A DNA stretch of 64,000 nt from positions 1-64,000 of the forward strand of contig DIVL01000024.1 in the NCBI GenBank assembly GCA_002435825.1, in the 5' to 3' direction. The position numbers and the translations under genes are program-made. Below the pieces are notes generated by a model. The model worked only from the letters and a program-made list of their open reading frames with translations, was not told the DNA's origin and searched no databases. Below, piece after piece: positions 61,178 to 64,000 of the stretch. The stretch is from Anaerolineaceae bacterium UBA6133. Lineage in GTDB: Bacteria; Chloroflexota; Anaerolineae; Anaerolineales; Anaerolineaceae. How positions within the stretch are numbered: position 1 is the first letter of the stretch; each line of letters begins with the position of its first letter.

Positions 61178-63029
61178 CCGGTATGCCCTGAGTTTTGTCG
61201 ACCGGAGGAGGGAAGATCGCCTCAAATTCTTCGTTGGAGATCGTTTCAACCTCGAGTAACTTCTCAGCCACGGCAATCAATTTATCCTTGTGTATTTCAA
61301 GGATTTCTTTTGCTGTTTTATAAGCTTCCTTAACCACCCGCTGCACTTCGCGGTCAATTTCCTGGGCTACCGCTTCGGAATAATCGCGCTGTTCGGAGAT
61401 TTCACGTCCAAGAAACACCAGTTCTTCCTTTTGCCCGTATACCATCGGTCCGAGCTTTTCGCTCATGCCAAGGCGCGTAACCATGCTGCGGGCTATCTTG
61501 GTGACCCGTTCGATGTCGCTGGAAGCACCTGACGTGATGTCGTCAAACATGATTTCTTCTGCTGCACGACCACCAAGCATACCGACCATGTCGGACATGA
61601 GCTTCTTCCGGCTCTCAAGGTTGCGATCCTCGGTCGGCAGTGAGCGGGTAAAACCGCCCATCATACCACGGGAAATAATGGAGACTTTCTGTACAGGATC
61701 CCCTTCAGGCAGGGCATTGATCACCACGGCATGTCCAGCCTCGTGGTAAGCAATGATTTTCTTTTCTTTGGGGTTGATCAGACGGCTCTTGCGTTCTGGA
61801 CCGGCAATAACTCTTTCGATGGATTCCTCAAACTCGGATTGATTGATGATCTTCTTGTTACGGCGAGCGGCGAGAATAGCAGCCTCGTTGACCAAATTTT
61901 CCAGGTCAGCGCCAACAAAACCGGGCGTCGAACGTGCGATTTCCTCCAAACTGACTTCAGAAGAGACGGGCTTGCCGCGGGTGTGGACTTTGAGGATCGC
62001 CTCACGACCTTTGAGATCGGGCTTGTCGAGCATGACACGACGGTCAAAACGACCTGGGCGCATCAAGGCGGGGTCAAGAATATCAGGTCGGTTGGTTGCC
62101 GCAATGACGATAACGTTGGTATCGGTGCCAAAGCCATCCATCTCGACCAGGAGTTGATTGAGTGTTTGTTCGCGCTCGTCGTGGCTTCCACCAAGACCCG
62201 CACCTCTGTGGCGACCGACAGCATCGATTTCATCTACAAAAACAATACACGGGGAATGTTTTTTGGCTTCGTCAAACAAATCCCTGACGCGGCTAGCGCC
62301 AACTCCAACGAACATCTCAACGAATTCTGACCCTGAAATGGAGAAGAATGGCACACCAGCTTCGCCTGAAACTGCTTTTGCCATCAGGGTCTTACCAGTA
62401 CCGGGAGAGCCCACTAAGAGCACACCCTTGGGAATTCTTGCGCCCAAAGCAATGAACTTTTGGGGTTCTTTGAGGAATTCAACAATCTCCTGCAGCTCTT
62501 CTTTAGCTTCTTCTACTCCAGCGACGTCAGCAAATGTGACTGTTGGATGTTCACCCGTAAGCATTTTGGCGCGGGATTTGCCGAATGCCATGGCGGCATT
62601 GTTTGATCCTTGCGCCTGCCGGATGAACAGGAAGAAAAAGACTCCCATCAGAATGAACGGGATGAAGTTCAAGAAGGCTATCAGAGCTTCCGACCAAAAA
62701 CCGGGGACAAGGATCTGGATGCTGAGTGACGGGTCGCGCAGTTTCTCAGGTGAAACCCCAAGCTGGATCAGTTGTTCCACCAGACCACTTTGAGGATCCT
62801 TGGAAGATATAGTGGCCGTTTTCTGTTCCAGGTTCTTGTATTGGACCTCAACCCGGTTCTCGTCAACTTTTATGCTGGAAACTTTACCAGCCTCAATATC
62901 TGCCGCTAGTTGGTTAATAGGAATCTCGGTACTGCCGAAGCTATTCTCCTGAACGCCATAAAACACCATGGCGATCATTGCAAATAGCAACAGAGCCGAG
63001 ATAAAGAAAGACTGATTTCGTGGTTTCAA
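61167..63029 (-). CDS. ftsH: ATP-dependent zinc metalloprotease FtsH
   Basis: FtsH degrades membrane and soluble proteins. It has two N-terminal transmembrane helices (about 8-26 and 112-131) flanking a periplasmic domain, the AAA+ module with Walker A GSPGTGKT and Walker [10 protein letters not shown], the [18 protein letters not shown], and the zinc site HEAGH. The start codon is TTG 63029 with CGGAGGTAG upstream. The 620 residues are typical. It converges on miaA. Confidence 0.95.
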   Translation of the reverse strand: MKPRNQSFFISALLLFAMIAMVFYGVQENSFGSTEIPINQLAADIEAGKVSSIKVDENRVEVQYKNLEQKTATISSKDPQSGLVEQLIQLGVSPEKLRDPSLSIQILVPGFWSEALIAFLNFIPFILMGVFFFLFIRQAQGSNNAAMAFGKSRAKMLTGEHPTVTFADVAGVEEAKEELQEIVEFLKEPQKFIALGARIPKGVLLVGSPGTGKTLMAKAVSGEAGVPFFSISGSEFVEMFVGVGASRVRDLFDEAKKHSPCIVFVDEIDAVGRHRGAGLGGSHDEREQTLNQLLVEMDGFGTDTNVIVIAATNRPDILDPALMRPGRFDRRVMLDKPDLKGREAILKVHTRGKPVSSEVSLEEIARSTPGFVGADLENLVNEAAILAARRNKKIINQSEFEESIERVIAGPERKSRLINPKEKKIIAYHEAGHAVVINALPEGDPVQKVSIISRGMMGGFTRSLPTEDRNLESRKKLMSDMVGMLGGRAAEEIMFDDITSGASSDIERVTKIARSMVTRLGMSEKLGPMVYGQKEELVFLGREISEQRDYSEAVAQEIDREVQRVVKEAYKTAKEILEIHKDKLIAVAEKLLEVETISNEEFEAIFPPPVDKTQGIPVIL

Positions 63030-63069
63030 AACTACCTCCGTAAAATTAACGCTTTACGCATCAGGTAAG

Positions 63070-63078
63070 ATTATACCA
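63070..63078 (-). promoter_or_regulatory. extended -10 promoter of ftsH
   Basis: Minus-strand TGGTATAAT occupies 63078-63070, 40 bases before the ftsH TTG, leaving room for the ribosome binding site. Confidence 0.7.
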
Positions 63079-63134
63079 ATAAGACGTGTTGGATTATCCC
63101 AAAGCAGAGCTTTGCACAAGTTTCTGATAGAACT

Positions 63135-63455
63135 CTAACGTTTCTCAGTTTCCTGGGGCAGGTGGCATAAACCGCATCCGACATTAGGATTGCGCACAAT
63201 GCCATGCGAACGGGAACACCAGGCTTTCACACGAATACGCTTGCCAAACAGAGTCTTCTGGAAATAGGTTGTCAGTGCCATGTTAGGACAACCATTATTC
63301 TGGAGGATGACCGGTACAGGACAGGTTTTACAGACAGCCGAAGTCCAATCCTTTTTATCCTGAGGATTGATCAACGCACGGCATTCCTCAAAATTTCGTC
63401 CGCGATAGTAATCCCCATAAAAGAATTTACATTCACGGCCGTCCGGAGTCTTCAT
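63135..63455 (-). CDS. small cysteine-rich protein, probable metal or Fe-S binder
   Basis: The 106-residue product has eight cysteines, with C-x2-C pairs at VCKTCPVP and GCGLCHLP, and single cysteines in GRECKFF, FEECRAL, NNGCPNM and KAWCSRS. No family is recognised. Such spacing suits one or two zinc or iron-sulfur sites. ATG 63455 is 6 bases beyond the efp stop, with no Shine-Dalgarno, so it is probably coupled to efp. An in-frame TTG lies 3 bases upstream. Confidence 0.7.
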   Translation of the reverse strand: MKTPDGRECKFFYGDYYRGRNFEECRALINPQDKKDWTSAVCKTCPVPVILQNNGCPNMALTTYFQKTLFGKRIRVKAWCSRSHGIVRNPNVGCGLCHLPQETEKR

Positions 63456-63461
63456 CAATAA

Positions 63462-64000
63462 CTAAACCCGAGTAAGGTATTCACCGGTGCGGGTATCGAC
63501 ACGAATGGTATCGCCCTCGTTAACGAATGAAGGTGTTTGAACTTTCAGACCCGTGTCTGTGATGACCTGTTTTGTTACACCTGTGGCTGTATTGCCGCGA
63601 GCGGAAGCGTCGGCTGTGATGACTTTTAGATCCACACTAGTAGGCAATTCGATGTCAAGTGCCTCTTCCCCGAAGAAAGTCAGCTTAACTTCCATATTTT
63701 CTTTTAAGAAGCCGGCGTAGTCTTCCGCAAGATCGTTGGGGATTGCAGGTTGGTCGAAAGTTTCCGTATCCATGAAATAAAAGAAATTATCATCGCGATA
63801 GAGATATTGGACGTTGTGGTAATCGAGCCGAACGTCCTGAACCCGATCTCCCGAGATGAAGGTCATTTCAAGTGTGTTACCTTTGCGAATATCACGTGCT
63901 TTGATGCGGATCGTGGCAGAGCCCCGACCCGGCTTGTTGTGGGCGTACTCCAAAACGCGATAAAGGTTACCATCACTTTCAAACGTGACACCTTTGCGTA
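63462..64000 (-). CDS. efp: elongation factor P (5' end outside window)
   Basis: EF-P relieves ribosome stalling at proline stretches. The frame runs off the right edge, and 178 residues remain, lacking about ten at the N-terminus. They begin RKGVTFESDGNLYRVLEYAH, followed by NKPGRGSATIRIKARDIRKG, so the modified residue is the Lys position in HNKPGRG. Three beta-barrel domains are visible. The C-terminal VDTRTGEYLTR is characteristic. It is followed by the Cys-rich gene on the same strand. Confidence 0.94.
   Translation of the reverse strand, partial: RKGVTFESDGNLYRVLEYAHNKPGRGSATIRIKARDIRKGNTLEMTFISGDRVQDVRLDYHNVQYLYRDDNFFYFMDTETFDQPAIPNDLAEDYAGFLKENMEVKLTFFGEEALDIELPTSVDLKVITADASARGNTATGVTKQVITDTGLKVQTPSFVNEGDTIRVDTRTGEYLTRV

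Noticed and set aside
61731..62330. 199-residue plus-strand ORF inside ftsH
   Set aside because: It is antisense to a gene with intact catalytic motifs and has no ribosome binding site or recognisable domain.

Overview
The window reads as a chromosomal segment of a bacterium of the phylum Chloroflexota, most likely class Anaerolineae. This is an inference from gene content and style: a split pair of radical SAM TIGR03960 and DUF2344 proteins, a transaldolase-glucose-6-phosphate isomerase fusion, a polyphosphate glucokinase, type 2 isopentenyl-diphosphate isomerase, and surface proteins with Thr/Pro-rich stalks. There is no rRNA gene to confirm it. The region is gene-dense and mostly housekeeping. 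It holds about 58 protein genes, three tRNA genes (Arg-CCG, Val-TAC, Thr-CGT) and one strong candidate structured ncRNA. I see no prophage, CRISPR array or complete insertion sequence; only the tail of a probable transposase gene lies at the left edge.

Layout. 1-211: transposase tail and an intergenic repeat. 212-6367 (minus): ligA, tRNA-Arg, then an operon of FAH-family hydrolase, DUF503, radical SAM TIGR03960, DUF2344 and HIT. 6498-11626 (minus): a three-gene helicase-helicase-nuclease cassette resembling a split AddAB. 11729-14687 (plus): ADP-forming acyl-CoA synthetase and an SDR. 14727-15200: tRNA-Thr and a repeat-rich spacer. 15201-19346 (minus): membrane protein, gyrB, dinB. 19423-25470: membrane and surface proteins, an MBL hydrolase, bcp, rsfS, thpR. 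25555-25728: a rod-like ncRNA. 25769-27739: lipoprotein and mtaB. 27878-31533: the rpmH-rnpA-yidD-lipoprotein-yidC-jag cluster, followed by pyrimidine-nucleoside phosphorylase and typA. 34780-40364: SMP-30 protein, a Wzz/Wzy-like pair, polyprenyl synthase and fni, acpP. 40504-46041: DUF1801 protein, SPFH-HTH protein and partner, a small membrane protein, comF, hpf, and folate genes folE/folB/folM. 46165-56467: carbon metabolism (tkt, tal-pgi, ppgK, malQ, glgA) with ruvX and mltG between. 56484-64000: an amidohydrolase-CYTH fusion, a cinA-like gene, yraN, miaA, ftsH, a Cys-rich protein and efp (cut by the window edge).

How the parts fit. The carbon genes make a coherent unit: glycogen synthesis (GlgA), glucan disproportionation (MalQ), polyP-driven glucose phosphorylation (PpgK), and the pentose phosphate shunt feeding glucose-6-phosphate isomerization (Tkt, Tal-Pgi). 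The rpmH-to-jag block couples ribosome and RNase P biogenesis to membrane protein insertion. folE faces folB-folM in one short pterin locus.

Expression signals are unusually readable. Many promoters carry an extended -10 box TGGTATAAT or a close variant with little recognisable -35. At several genes the -10 box sits exactly 6-7 bases before the start codon with no Shine-Dalgarno sequence, which predicts leaderless mRNAs. The items most worth a second look are the ncRNA at 25555, the amidohydrolase-CYTH fusion at 56484-58475, the split AddAB-like cassette, the SPFH protein with a C-terminal excisionase-type domain, the unannotated 46-residue membrane protein upstream of comF, and the leaderless promoter pattern.
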